Source of the DNA: Microvirga sp. KLBC 81
GTDB taxonomy: Bacteria > Pseudomonadota > Alphaproteobacteria > Rhizobiales > Beijerinckiaceae
DNA length: 64,000 nucleotides
Assembly (NCBI RefSeq): GCF_003075415.1
Contig: NZ_QDAH01000012.1
Coordinates: 1-64,000 of the forward strand
Direction of reading: 5' to 3'
Notes under the pieces: model-generated
What the model saw: the letters and a program-made list of their open reading frames with translations, nothing else
Told to the model about the DNA's origin: nothing
Database searches by the model: none
Position numbers and translations under genes: made by a program
Part shown: positions 53,518 to 64,000 of the stretch, piece after piece
How the letters are laid out: every line of letters begins with the position of its first letter
How positions within the stretch are numbered: position 1 is the stretch's first letter

Positions 53518-53873
53518 TACAGACATCTCAGCTGGATTCGGTCTTTCACGCTCTCGGCGATGCCACACGCCGGCGGATGCTTCGCGAACTCGCGGGGGGA
53601 GCGCGAACGGTCAGCCAGCTTGCTGAACCCTTCGAGATTTCGCTTGCGGCCGCCTCGAAACACATCAAGGCGCTGGAAAACGCCGGCTTGATCCGTCGCG
53701 AGGTGCGCGGCCGCACCCATGTATGCCGCCTCGACCCTGGGCCGCTTTCGAGTGCCCATGAGTGGCTGAGCTTCTACGAACGCTTCTGGACCGACCGTCT
53801 GGATGTGCTGGAGCGGCTCCTCCGTGAAGAGGATGCCCGCAAAACCCCAACCCCGAGAGGAGACGACCCATGA
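53508..53873 (+). CDS. ArsR family winged-helix repressor
   Basis: A 121-residue regulator starting MVELQTSQLDSVFHALGDAT with RRRMLRELAGGARTVSQLAE, LAAASKHIKALENAGLIRRE and RGRTHVCRLDPGPLSSAHEW, the standard winged helix of ArsR-type proteins usually paired with an SRPBCC gene. There are no metal-binding cysteine motifs, so it is not a metal sensor. Two palindromes overlap or precede the start. An upstream in-frame start at 53472 is unlikely as it would read through the operator. Its stop overlaps the next ATG by ATGA. Confidence 0.88.
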   Translation: MVELQTSQLDSVFHALGDATRRRMLRELAGGARTVSQLAEPFEISLAAASKHIKALENAGLIRREVRGRTHVCRLDPGPLSSAHEWLSFYERFWTDRLDVLERLLREEDARKTPTPRGDDP

Positions 53874-54403
53874 CTGATCTCGCGACCCTTGACGCCTATG
53901 GTGTGCTGACCGAGCCTGCCACGTTGACGATCCAGCGCCTTCTGCCCGGTCCCATCGAGCGTGTTTGGGCCTATCTCACAGAAAGCGAATTGCGCCGGCA
54001 GTGGCTGGCAGCCGGTCAGATGGAGATGAAGGTCGGTGCCCCAGTTGAACTCGTCTGGCGCAATGACGAGCTGACCAACCCACCTGGTCAACGGCCTCCC
54101 GGCTTCTCCGAGGAACACCGGATGCAGAGCCGGATCACCGAGCTCGATCCGCCCTACAAGCTCGCTATCGCCTGGGGAAGCACCGGTGGCGTCTCCTTCG
54201 AGCTGGAGCCTCAGGGCAGCGAGGTGCTGCTCACCGTGACCCACCGCCGCCTACCGGATCGCGCAACGATGCTGAACGTCAGCGCCGGCTGGCACATGCA
54301 CCTCGATATTCTGGCAGCGCGCATGGCGGGCAAGGAGCCGGAGGCGTTCTGGGACGGCTGGGCTCGCCTGAAGAGCGAATACGACCGGCGGCTCCCGGCC
54401 TAA
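53870..54403 (+). CDS. SRPBCC (AHSA1/START-like) domain protein
   Basis: A 177-residue protein of the Bet v1-like superfamily: LTIQRLLPGPIERVWAYLTE, ELRRQWLAAGQMEMKVGAPV, the central PPYKLAIAWG and a C-terminal helix GWHMHLDILAARMAGKEPEA. The fold binds hydrophobic ligands; when encoded next to an ArsR repressor it is often cotranscribed and of unknown ligand. The four-base overlap with the regulator shows translational coupling. Confidence 0.88.
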   Translation: MTDLATLDAYGVLTEPATLTIQRLLPGPIERVWAYLTESELRRQWLAAGQMEMKVGAPVELVWRNDELTNPPGQRPPGFSEEHRMQSRITELDPPYKLAIAWGSTGGVSFELEPQGSEVLLTVTHRRLPDRATMLNVSAGWHMHLDILAARMAGKEPEAFWDGWARLKSEYDRRLPA

Positions 54404-54461
54404 TCGAAATCGCGGTGAGGCTCCGCCGCCGCATTATCGAGAGATGCAACCTACTTGATAT

Positions 54462-54484
54462 TATGGCCGGGACAAACCCGGCCA
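54462..54484. repeat. Partial family 3 repeat
   Basis: TATGGCCGGGACAAACCCGGCCA matches the right stem of family 3 copies. It lies 30 bases before a family 2 copy, so two repeat families have inserted side by side. Confidence 0.5.
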
Positions 54485-54514
54485 TCCACGCTTTGGGGAT
54501 CGCCAACGCACAAA

Positions 54515-54620
54515 CCTCATGCTGAGGAGCAGACGAAGTCTGCGTCTCGAAGGGGGGTCCAGTGTACGCTGGAGACGCCCTGCCCTTCGAGATGGTCGCT
54601 GCGCGACCTCCTCATGATGA
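54515..54620. repeat. Intergenic palindromic repeat, family 2, copy 2
   Basis: About 106 bases with arms CCTCATGCTGAGGAG and CTCCTCATGATGAGG and the same core (GTCTGCGTCTCGAAGG, CTGGAGACGCC, CCTTCGAGATGG) as the copy at 45918. Confidence 0.8.
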
Positions 54621-54649
54621 GGGCAGTGGGTGTATAAGGCGAGAAAGCA

Positions 54650-54871
54650 TCAAACCTTCTTCACGAAACAGGTCTTGAGCACGAGGCCTTTGATCTGCGC
54701 TGACCGGCACTCGATCTCTTCCGCGTCATCCGTCAGGTGGATGTTCTTGAACACGGTGCCCCGCTTGAGAGTGGTGGAGGAGCCCTTCACCTTCAGGTCC
54801 TTGATGACCTGCACTGAATCGCCCTCGTTGAGCTGGGCCCCGTTACTGTCCCTGACAACCATATCGGTCAT
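54650..54871 (-). CDS. PhnA (YjdM)-domain protein
   Basis: A 73-residue protein matching the C-terminal PhnA/YjdM domain: MTDMVVRDSNGAQLNEGDSV, DLKVKGSSTTLKRGTVFKNI, TDDAEEIECRSAQIKGLVLK and the end TCFVKKV. The N-terminal zinc-ribbon of full-length YjdM is absent, which is common for this short form. Despite its old phosphonate name, no role in phosphonate use is established. It stands alone between repeats and the groESL control region. Confidence 0.9.
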   Translation of the reverse strand: MTDMVVRDSNGAQLNEGDSVQVIKDLKVKGSSTTLKRGTVFKNIHLTDDAEEIECRSAQIKGLVLKTCFVKKV

Positions 54872-54961
54872 GTTGATCTCCTTAGGCGCATCTTGCGCTT
54901 GGCCGAACAGGGGATAGCCGTCAGGCTGATACTTTGTCCATCAGGGTTCTTACGGACCAGC

Positions 54962-54988
54962 TTGGCACTCAAGCTTCACGAGTGCCAA
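54962..54988. promoter_or_regulatory. CIRCE element (HrcA operator) of groESL
   Basis: TTGGCACTC, nine bases and GAGTGCCAA form perfect nine-base arms with the canonical nine-base spacer, differing from the classic CIRCE only at the A/G position. It lies 118 bases before groES. HrcA binding here represses the chaperonin operon. Confidence 0.88.
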
Positions 54989-55006
54989 AAAATTTCATCT
55001 CCCCCT

Positions 55007-55036
55007 CTTGAACGGTGAAGCTTGTTCAACCAAATT
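55007..55036 (+). promoter_or_regulatory. Possible RpoH-type promoter of groESL
   Basis: CTTGAA at 55007-55012, then 17 bases, then CCAAATT at 55030-55036, resembling the alphaproteobacterial heat-shock sigma-32 consensus. It lies downstream of the CIRCE rather than overlapping it, so the match is tentative. Confidence 0.35.
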
Positions 55037-55106
55037 CTCGACCGTGGAGGCCCGGAAGGGCTCCGCGTATGGCAGTTAACGCACTGAAAACATTGGAGGA
55101 AGCTTC

Positions 55107-55421
55107 ATGAAGTTCCGTCCTTTGCATGACCGCATCCTGGTCAAGCGCATCGATGCGGAAGAGAAGACGGCGGGTGGTATCATCATTCCCGACACCGCCA
55201 AGGAAAAGCCTCAGCAGGGCGAAGTCGTCGCCGTGGGTCCTGGCGCCCGCAACGAGGCTGGCCAGCTCGTCGCCCTCGACGTGAAGGTCGGCGACCGCGT
55301 GCTCTTCGGCAAATGGTCCGGCACGGAAGTGAAGATCGATGGCGAGGATCTCCTCATCATGAAGGAGAGCGACATCATGGGCGTGCTGGAAGTAGGTGCC
55401 GCCCAGAAGAAGGCCGCTTAA
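55107..55421 (+). CDS. groES: Co-chaperonin GroES
   Basis: A 104-residue lid subunit for GroEL. The start [20 protein letters not shown], mobile loop [20 protein letters not shown], the roof-loop segment [20 protein letters not shown] and the end [10 protein letters not shown] are all standard. GGAGG lies seven bases before the ATG. It is followed 55 bases later by groEL under a shared CIRCE-controlled promoter. Confidence 0.98.
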   Translation: MKFRPLHDRILVKRIDAEEKTAGGIIIPDTAKEKPQQGEVVAVGPGARNEAGQLVALDVKVGDRVLFGKWSGTEVKIDGEDLLIMKESDIMGVLEVGAAQKKAA

Positions 55422-55470
55422 GGCCAAACGCAATTTCAGAGTCACATATCGTTACGTCTCGAAGGAGTGA

Positions 55471-57105
<1,635 letters not shown>

Positions 57106-57129
57106 GCAACTTGCTTTCGCCCGACATGG

Positions 57130-57162
57130 ACGGCGCCGCAGCAACGCGGCGCCGTTTGTTTT
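57130..57162 (+). terminator. Rho-independent terminator of groESL
   Basis: ACGGCGCCGC, a six-base loop and GCGGCGCCGT are followed by TTGTTTT. Ten perfect GC-rich pairs with a U-rich tail make it a strong intrinsic terminator. Confidence 0.85.
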
Positions 57163-57205
57163 GCTCGCGCATTGTGCGGACCCGGAGACCGGCGCCATCC
57201 TCCCA

Positions 57206-57314
57206 CGTCATCACCGGCCTTGTGCCGGTGATCCCGATCTATTGGAGCGCCGCACCCTTTGCATCGGGGATGGCCGGGACTGATCCCCGGATCACGTCCG
57301 GGGACGGCCATAAC
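57206..57314. repeat. Intergenic palindromic repeat, family 3, copy 2
   Basis: About 109 bases with the stem ATCACCGGCCTTGTGCCGGTGAT shared with the copy at 52308 and a second stem GGGACTGATCCCCGGATCAC. It lies between the groESL terminator and a partial family 1 repeat. Confidence 0.75.
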
Positions 57315-57324
57315 GAGGGAGAAG

Positions 57325-57371
57325 GATCGACCCCAAAAGTGCAAGTCCACTTTTCAGGTCCGATGCTATAG
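57325..57371 (+). repeat. Partial family 1 repeat, copy H
   Basis: Only the right half remains: GACCCCAAAAGTGCAAGTCC through GTCCGATGCTATAG. It ends six bases before the stop codon of the next gene. Confidence 0.65.
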
Positions 57372-57376
57372 GAATA

Positions 57377-58102
57377 TCAAGGCGCCGGTTGCGCGACTTC
57401 TGTCGTGACGGAGCCGGTCGTCTCTTCAGGCGCTGCTTTGCGAAGCTGGTTCACGAAGGTCATGAGGCTGTTCGCCTGTCCCTGTTCTGGCACCAGGTGA
57501 GCCAATACGCTGCTGTCGAACGGCTCTTCCTCGACTGCACCGTCGACCATGATGATCGTCTTGATGCCGGTCTCGACATTAAACGAGATAGATCTGACCT
57601 TGGCCTGATGCGGTGTGCTGACTGGCTCGGCAACAAGAGGCAGAGCAACAGCGGCCAATGCCTTGGGCAATGCTGGCTGTTGGGTCGCCAGGGCAGTGGC
57701 CGACTCGCGCTTCTTGTCATCCTTCCTGGGGTCTTGCCGCTTGTCGCTCTGGTCCGCCCGGCGCTCCGGAGGAGATTGCGAGGACCTCGTGGTCGAGGTT
57801 TCTTCGGGAAGAAGCTGCTTGAGCTTCTCCTCGGCCTGTCTGGCTTCTCGCTGCGTTGTCGAGCCGAAGGCCGCGACCAGAGGGTGCTTGGACTTCTCCT
57901 CGTCGGCCTTGGCCTTTGCGGTTTCCGCTGCTTTGGCAGCCGCAATCCGCTTTTTGGCCTCCTCCATTTGGGCGCGATTGTTGGTACTGTACGAATACCG
58001 CTTGCCGTTGATCTCGTAATAGACCTTTCGGGCTTCGGCGCCGCTGCTCATAGCTGCGAGCATGACAGCTGACGCTACGAGCAAAATCCCAGTCCTGTTC
58101 AT
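57377..58102 (-). CDS. Exported hypothetical protein
   Basis: A 241-residue protein with a signal peptide (MNRTGILLVASAVMLAAMSS, cleavage near AEA), an N-terminal strand-like RKVYYEINGKRYSYSTNNRA, a highly charged central helix region rich in Ala/Lys/Glu (residues about 45-145) and a C-terminal globular-looking part VRSISFNVETGIKTIIMVDG then LVPEQGQANSLMTFVNQLRK. No enzyme motif. It may be an envelope structural or anchor protein. The function is unknown. Confidence 0.75.
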   Translation of the reverse strand: MNRTGILLVASAVMLAAMSSGAEARKVYYEINGKRYSYSTNNRAQMEEAKKRIAAAKAAETAKAKADEEKSKHPLVAAFGSTTQREARQAEEKLKQLLPEETSTTRSSQSPPERRADQSDKRQDPRKDDKKRESATALATQQPALPKALAAVALPLVAEPVSTPHQAKVRSISFNVETGIKTIIMVDGAVEEEPFDSSVLAHLVPEQGQANSLMTFVNQLRKAAPEETTGSVTTEVAQPAP

Positions 58103-59527
<1,425 letters not shown>

Positions 59528-59550
59528 GCTAGAGCAGTCGAAGACTTCGA

Positions 59551-59579
59551 AACCCGGCGCCGCAAGCGCCGGGTTTTTC
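59551..59579 (+). terminator. Rho-independent terminator of the TRAP binding-protein gene
   Basis: AACCCGGCGC, a five-base loop and GCGCCGGGTT followed by TTT. Ten perfect pairs, starting 24 bases past the stop codon. Confidence 0.9.
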
Positions 59580-59690
59580 TTATGCAGAGCTGCTGTGCCT
59601 TGGGCGAGGAGCTTCGGGGGTTGTATCAGGAGCGCAGCGTGCTGATCTGAAGCCTTCCTGTCCCCGGCCTCGTTTGAAAGATCTTTCCCC

Positions 59691-60689
59691 ATGCCTCCGC
59701 TTTCCATCCTCGACCTCGCGCATATCACGGAAGGCTCCACGGCTTCTGATGCTCTGCGCAACTCGCTCGATCTGGCACAGCACGCAGAGAGCTGGGGCTA
59801 CACCCGCTACTGGCTCGCCGAGCACCACAACATGATCGGGATTGCGAGCGCGGCGACGAGCATCGTGATCGCGCATGTGGCCAGCGGCACCAAGACGATC
59901 CGCGTCGGCGCGGGCGGCATCATGCTGCCGAACCATGCGCCGCTGATCATCGCCGAGCAGTTCGGAACGCTCGATGCGCTGTTTCCTGGCCGTATCGATC
60001 TCGGGGTCGGCCGTGCTCCCGGCACTGACCAGCGCACCATGCGTGCGTTGCGCCGCGATCCGACGAGCGCCGATACCTTCCCGCAGGATGTGCTGGAGCT
60101 GCAGGCTCTGCTCGGACCGCTGCAGCCGGGTCAGGCGATCCAGGCGGTGCCTGGCACCGACAGCAATGTGCCGATCTGGATTCTCGGCTCCAGCCTCTTC
60201 GGCGCGCAGCTCGCGGCGATGCTGGGGCTGCCGTATGCGTTTGCCTCGCATTTCGCTCCGAACGCGCTGTTCCAAGCGCTGCAGGTCTATCGCGAGCGCT
60301 TCCAGCCTTCGGCCCAGCTCGACAAGCCGTATGCGATGGTGGGCGTGAATGTGATCGCCGCAGATACTGACGAGGAGGCGAAATATCTCTTCACCTCGGC
60401 GCAGCAGGCCTTCACCAACATGTTCCGCGGCACGCGCGGCAAGCTCCAGCCGCCCATCGACGACATCGAGACCTATTGGACGCCAGCCGAGAAGGCGCAG
60501 GCCTCCAACATGCTGGCCTGCTCCTTCGTCGGCTCGGCTGAGACCGTGCGCGAGGGTCTTGAAGGCTTCATCGAGCAGACGGGTGCGGACGAACTGATCG
60601 TTGCCTCAGCTATCTATGATCACGGCAAGCGCCTGCGTTCCTATGAGATCCTGGCAGACGTGCAGAAGGCGACGAGCAAAGCCGCTTAA
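59691..60689 (+). CDS. LLM-class flavin-dependent oxidoreductase (luciferase-like)
   Basis: A 332-residue TIM-barrel flavoenzyme of the bacterial luciferase superfamily, MsnO8-like branch: [80 protein letters not shown]. It would use reduced FMN and oxygen on an unknown substrate. It stands alone, convergent with the ABC permease genes that end three bases inside its stop region (60686). Confidence 0.92.
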   Translation: MPPLSILDLAHITEGSTASDALRNSLDLAQHAESWGYTRYWLAEHHNMIGIASAATSIVIAHVASGTKTIRVGAGGIMLPNHAPLIIAEQFGTLDALFPGRIDLGVGRAPGTDQRTMRALRRDPTSADTFPQDVLELQALLGPLQPGQAIQAVPGTDSNVPIWILGSSLFGAQLAAMLGLPYAFASHFAPNALFQALQVYRERFQPSAQLDKPYAMVGVNVIAADTDEEAKYLFTSAQQAFTNMFRGTRGKLQPPIDDIETYWTPAEKAQASNMLACSFVGSAETVREGLEGFIEQTGADELIVASAIYDHGKRLRSYEILADVQKATSKAA

Positions 60690-61528
60690 GCTGAAGCGCC
60701 ACGGCTCTTCAATGTGGGGTCCAGCGCATCGCGCAGGCCATCGCCCAGGAGGTTCAGGCCCAGCACCGAGAGCGCAATCGCGATGCCCGGTGCGATGGCG
60801 AGGTGAGGGGCCTGCGAGAGATAGGTCTGCGCATCGCTCAGCATGCGGCCCCAGCTCGGGTTCGGCGGGCGCACGCCGAGGCCGAGATAGCTCAAGCCCG
60901 CTTCGGTAAGGATCGCGAGTGCGAGCTGAATCGTGACCTGCACGATGAGCGCGCCCGCGATGTTGGGCAACACGTCTTCCCAGGTGATGCGCAAAGGATG
61001 CTTGCCGATGGCGCGGGCGGCGGCGATGTAGTCGAGGGTCCAGACCTGCAACGCCACGCCACGCGTGACGCGCGCGAAGACGGGCACGTTGAACACGGCA
61101 ATCGCGAGAATGGCGGAGAGCGGGCCGGAGCCCACGAGAGCGCCGATCATGATGGCCGAGAGCACGGCCGGGAAGGCGAAGACCACGTCTGACACGCGCA
61201 TGGCGATCTCGTCGGCAATACCTTTCCATGCGGCGGCCGCCGTACCGATGGCGGTGCCGATGGCGGCTCCGAGAAGAACCGCGGGCCATGCGATGGCGAG
61301 CGAGTTCCAGGCTCCCACCATGAGAAGCGAGGCGACATCGCGCCCGAAATGATCCGTGCCGAGAAGGCCCACTTCCAGCGGCGCTTTCAGGCGCATGGCG
61401 ACGCGCACGCGGGTGGGTACCTCCGGCGTCCAGACAAGCGAGAGGAGCGCGGTGGCGATCAGCAAAGCTGTGAGGATCCCGCCGATCAAGAGGGCGGCGT
61501 TGAGGCGGATGGAGGAGCGCTTCGTCAT
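60686..61528 (-). CDS. Peptide/nickel-type ABC transporter permease, DppC-like (second locus)
   Basis: A 280-residue inner-membrane permease with about six helices: [40 protein letters not shown] and the coupling loop [20 protein letters not shown]. The C-terminal [20 protein letters not shown] is the DppC signature. It overlaps the preceding permease gene by four bases (ATGA). Its 3' end overlaps the convergent oxidoreductase gene by four bases. No ATPase genes follow in the window. Confidence 0.93.
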   Translation of the reverse strand: MTKRSSIRLNAALLIGGILTALLIATALLSLVWTPEVPTRVRVAMRLKAPLEVGLLGTDHFGRDVASLLMVGAWNSLAIAWPAVLLGAAIGTAIGTAAAAWKGIADEIAMRVSDVVFAFPAVLSAIMIGALVGSGPLSAILAIAVFNVPVFARVTRGVALQVWTLDYIAAARAIGKHPLRITWEDVLPNIAGALIVQVTIQLALAILTEAGLSYLGLGVRPPNPSWGRMLSDAQTYLSQAPHLAIAPGIAIALSVLGLNLLGDGLRDALDPTLKSRGASA

Positions 61529-62472
61529 GCCCGGCTCCTAAGGCGCGGATCGAGGATCGTGTAGCCGATATCGACCAAAAAGTTCACGACGATCACGAGG
61601 CCGGAAAAGATCAGCACGATATCCTTTATTACCACGAGATCGCGCTGGTTCAGCGCCTGGTAGGCGAGCCGCCCCAGACCCGGCAGGTTGAACACGTTCT
61701 CGACCAGGATCGCGCCGCCGAAGAAGAAGGAGAGCTGAAGCCCCAGGATCGTGGTGACGGGGATGAGCGCATTCGGCACCACATGGCGACGCAACGTGGC
61801 GCGTTTGTCCACGCCCTTGGCCCGCGCGGTGCGCACGAAATCAGCGCCGATCACTTCCAATGTGGCCGAGCGCGTGACTCGGGTCAGCACGGCGGCTTGC
61901 GGCAGGGCGAGGGCTAGGGCTGGCAGCAGCAGCGCTTGGAACGCAGGCCATAATCCCGCGCCCCACCCGGGAAAGCCGCCAGCCGGAAACCAGCCGAGCC
62001 AGGTGGAGAAGAAGAGAATGAACAGAAGGCCGATCCAGAAATTCGGCACGGCCACGCCCATCTGGCTGAACACCAGCACGGCACGATCCACCGGCCCGTC
62101 GCGGCGCGCGGCTGCGGCGACGCCGAGGGGCAAGGCGAGCGCGGTCGAAATCAGAATGGCAAGCAAGCTCAACGGTAGCGTCACGCTCATGCGCTCGGCC
62201 ACCAGCGTCGAGACCGGCATCTTGTAGGTGATTGAGGTGCCGAGATCGCCGTGCAACAGCCCGCCGATCCAATCCAGGTAACGGAGGAGCGCCGGTTGAT
62301 CGAGCCCCAGTTCCTGCCGCAATGCCGCAAGCGTATCCTCACGCGCGGCAGTTCCTAGCATGATCGCCGCCGGATCGCCCGGCAGAACCTCCAGGATCAG
62401 GAAGATCGCCAGCGAGACGAAGAGCAGGGTAGTGGCGAGCGAGGCCAACCGGGAAATGACGAGGCGCAACAT
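61525..62472 (-). CDS. Peptide/nickel-type ABC transporter permease, DppB-like (second locus)
   Basis: A 315-residue permease: SLATTLLFVSLAIFLILEVL, PGDPAAIMLGTAAREDTLAA, LRQELGLDQPALLRYLDWIG, coupling loop FVRTARAKGVDKRATLRRHV and the end [16 protein letters not shown]. It starts four bases after a small unrelated gene that separates it from the binding-protein gene. Its stop overlaps the DppC-like ATG. Confidence 0.93.
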   Translation of the reverse strand: MLRLVISRLASLATTLLFVSLAIFLILEVLPGDPAAIMLGTAAREDTLAALRQELGLDQPALLRYLDWIGGLLHGDLGTSITYKMPVSTLVAERMSVTLPLSLLAILISTALALPLGVAAAARRDGPVDRAVLVFSQMGVAVPNFWIGLLFILFFSTWLGWFPAGGFPGWGAGLWPAFQALLLPALALALPQAAVLTRVTRSATLEVIGADFVRTARAKGVDKRATLRRHVVPNALIPVTTILGLQLSFFFGGAILVENVFNLPGLGRLAYQALNQRDLVVIKDIVLIFSGLVIVVNFLVDIGYTILDPRLRSRA

Positions 62473-62476
62473 CAGC

Positions 62477-62932
62477 CTAGCGTGGCCCGAAACGAAGCGA
62501 TTTTACAATATCTTCGCAGGTGGAAAGCTCGCGATTCTGTTCGCCCCATTCACAGACGTATGTGACGAAGGCTATGCTTCGCCCGTCTGATACGTACCAG
62601 ATGCGAATAAAATCTTCTTCCCAGCGAAAGCTCATAGCGGCTCCCCGCAGCGACTCGTTCATGAAAACCTGCTCTTCAAACGCTTCGTCTAAGCCTCTCT
62701 GTTCTCCGAAACGCAGCGCCATATTCCGCAGGTCGTCTTGGGAGGGGGCGGGCGCAACTCCTCCCTGATAGAGCGCTATAGAGAGTTGAAGTGCGCCTAT
62801 TCCCTTATCAGGCTCGGCGAGGGTGTAAGGGGGATCGTCCGCCTCGACCTCATCAGTGATGTCATACCAAGCGTCGGGTACGATGACCTCACCTCCTCCA
62901 AGTTCGATCAACTTTTGCGTCACTCCGTCCAC
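62477..62932 (-). CDS. Unrecognised protein inserted between ABC transporter genes
   Basis: A 151-residue soluble, acidic protein: LIELGGGEVIVPDAWYDITD, DPPYTLAEPDKGIGALQLSI, LRNMALRFGEQRGLDEAFEE, then a beta-rich end RGAAMSFRWEEDFIRIWYVS and CEDIVKSLRFGPR. No signal peptide. The GTG start at 62932 lies inside the last codons of the binding-protein gene (13-base overlap) with GGAGG four bases upstream, and it ends four bases before the permease start. It is therefore translated as part of the transporter operon. I do not recognise its family. Confidence 0.75.
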   Translation of the reverse strand: MDGVTQKLIELGGGEVIVPDAWYDITDEVEADDPPYTLAEPDKGIGALQLSIALYQGGVAPAPSQDDLRNMALRFGEQRGLDEAFEEQVFMNESLRGAAMSFRWEEDFIRIWYVSDGRSIAFVTYVCEWGEQNRELSTCEDIVKSLRFGPR

Positions 62933-64000
62933 GAAACCTCCGTCACGTCATTCGACGGGATCGGCGAGTTCTCCCAAAGGCCCTGAACTTTCGCATTCCA
63001 CACGCCGAGCTTCGGCAGCTGGAAGAGGAAGAGGGCGGGCACGTCCTCGGCCAGGATCTTTTGCGCTTCTGCATATTTTGCAAACCGCGCCTTCTCGTCC
63101 GTGGTCTTGCCGGCTTCCGCGACCAGCGCTTTGAAATTGTCGTTCTTGTAGTTGAAGTAATAGTTGTCGCGGGCGAAGATCTCGATATCGAGCGGCTCCG
63201 TGTGGGAGACGATGGTGACATCGTAATCCTTGGCCTTGAAGACCTCCTCGATCCATTTGGCCGGGAACTCGGTGGGGATGATCTTCATGTCGACGCCCAC
63301 TTCCGCGAACATCGCGGAGAGCAGCTCCGCCGAGCGGCTTGCATAAGCCATCTGCGGCGTCTTGATGGTGATCGACAGGCCGTTGCCGTAGCCCGCCTCC
63401 GCGAGTAGCGCCTTTGCCTTTGCCGGATCGTAGGGGATGATATTGGTCATATCCACGAAGGCCGGGTGGTTCGGCGAGAAGAAGCTTCCGATGGGCTGTC
63501 CGAAGCCGGAATAGGCGCCCTCAATGAGCGCCTTGCGATCCACCGCATGCATCAGGGCGCGGCGCACCCGCACATCGTCGAAGGGCTTCTTGGCGCTGTT
63601 GAGACCGGCGACAGTTTCGCCTTCCGTGTTGCCGGCTACCGCCTTGAAACGGGAATCCTTCTGAAATTCGGCGAAGAGTTCGGGCGCGCTGATATTCGGG
63701 AAAGCGTCCACGTCGCCGGAACGCAGAGCTGCGACCTGAGCCTGTGCGTCGCTGATGAAGCGGAAGGTGACGCTGTCGAGCTTCACCTTGTCCTTCTGCC
63801 AATAGTCGGGATTCCTGACGAGCTCGACCTTGTCGCCGCGCATCCAGGACTTGAACTTGAACGGTCCCGTGCCGACCGGGTTGGCTTTGTTGTTCTCGGC
63901 CGTTTCAGGCGCCACGATCACGGCATCGCCCCAGCCGAGATAGTAGAGGAAGTTGCCCGAGGTCTCCTTCAGCTTGATCACCACGGTTGCGGGATCGGGT
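62920..64000 (-). CDS. Peptide/nickel-type ABC binding protein (SBP_bac_5), N-terminus beyond the window
   Basis: The last 360 or so residues of a periplasmic solute-binding protein: VGTGPFKFKSWMRGDKVELV, NPDYWQKDKVKLDSVTFRF, ISAPELFAEFQKDSR and FDDVRVRRALMHAVDRKALI, with the C-terminal QKILAEDVPALFLFQLPKLG. The reading frame runs off the right edge without a start; the GTG at 63984 is internal (PATVVIKLKE). It is the first visible gene of an operon continuing with an unrecognised gene and two permeases. Confidence 0.92.
   Translation of the reverse strand, partial: PDPATVVIKLKETSGNFLYYLGWGDAVIVAPETAENNKANPVGTGPFKFKSWMRGDKVELVRNPDYWQKDKVKLDSVTFRFISDAQAQVAALRSGDVDAFPNISAPELFAEFQKDSRFKAVAGNTEGETVAGLNSAKKPFDDVRVRRALMHAVDRKALIEGAYSGFGQPIGSFFSPNHPAFVDMTNIIPYDPAKAKALLAEAGYGNGLSITIKTPQMAYASRSAELLSAMFAEVGVDMKIIPTEFPAKWIEEVFKAKDYDVTIVSHTEPLDIEIFARDNYYFNYKNDNFKALVAEAGKTTDEKARFAKYAEAQKILAEDVPALFLFQLPKLGVWNAKVQGLWENSPIPSNDVTEVSWTE

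Overview
The window reads as chromosome from a high-GC alphaproteobacterium of the order Hyphomicrobiales, most likely a member of the Methylobacteriaceae such as Microvirga. This rests on gene content and style: stand-alone RTX proteins, class III cyclases with membrane sensor halves, a CIRCE-controlled groESL operon, several RpiR and peptide-ABC loci, and a family of about 110-140 bp palindrome-rich intergenic repeats (eight copies here) of a kind I associate with that group. The genus is an inference. No rRNA, tRNA, CRISPR array, phage or intact insertion sequence was recognised.

Layout, left to right. 0.5-7 kb: an RTX calcium-binding protein, a PHA synthase, a tandem universal stress protein, small hypothetical genes (including a 43-residue membrane peptide) and a pirin. 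8-11.3 kb: an M2 (ACE-type) peptidase and a YafK-type L,D-transpeptidase-like gene, both split by frameshifts. 11.2-17.4 kb: a copper/silver efflux operon (Cys/Met-rich secreted protein, FixH/YtkA-like protein, CusB, CusA, cytochrome c) that runs convergently into an unusual gene for a predicted copper-radical oxidase fused to a seven-repeat lectin-like propeller. 20.5-24.4 kb: two membrane class III adenylate/guanylate cyclases, one carrying a cytochrome b-like membrane part and a 2Fe-2S domain. 25.3-33.5 kb: a six-gene peptide-type ABC transporter/RpiR operon, divergent from an amidohydrolase-RidA pair. 33.8-36.1 kb: small stress or envelope genes and a truncated FAD oxidoreductase. 37-41 kb: a serralysin-type metalloprotease and a membrane diguanylate cyclase. 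41.2-48.7 kb: an amino-acid locus (RpiR regulator, polar amino-acid binding protein and two permeases without an ATPase, DadA-like oxidase, ornithine cyclodeaminase, arginase, Lrp-type regulator). 48.8-54.9 kb: hypotheticals, a Crp/Fnr regulator, an amidase, TrhO, SlyX, an ArsR-SRPBCC pair with palindromic operators, and a PhnA-like protein. 55-57.1 kb: groESL. 57.4-64 kb: a secreted hypothetical, an orphan TRAP binding protein, a luciferase-like monooxygenase, and a second peptide-ABC locus running off the right edge.

Functionally the window is dominated by nutrient scavenging (peptides, amino acids, amides, N-acyl compounds), copper handling, secreted RTX products and nucleotide second-messenger signalling. 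The most unusual item is the oxidase-lectin fusion at 17.4-20.2 kb, sitting tail-to-tail with the copper-efflux operon. Several regulatory sites are visible directly: a CIRCE element, two ArsR-type palindromes, an Lrp-type dyad, an intercistronic terminator in a transporter operon, and facing terminators at 5.55-5.87 kb that may bound small RNAs.
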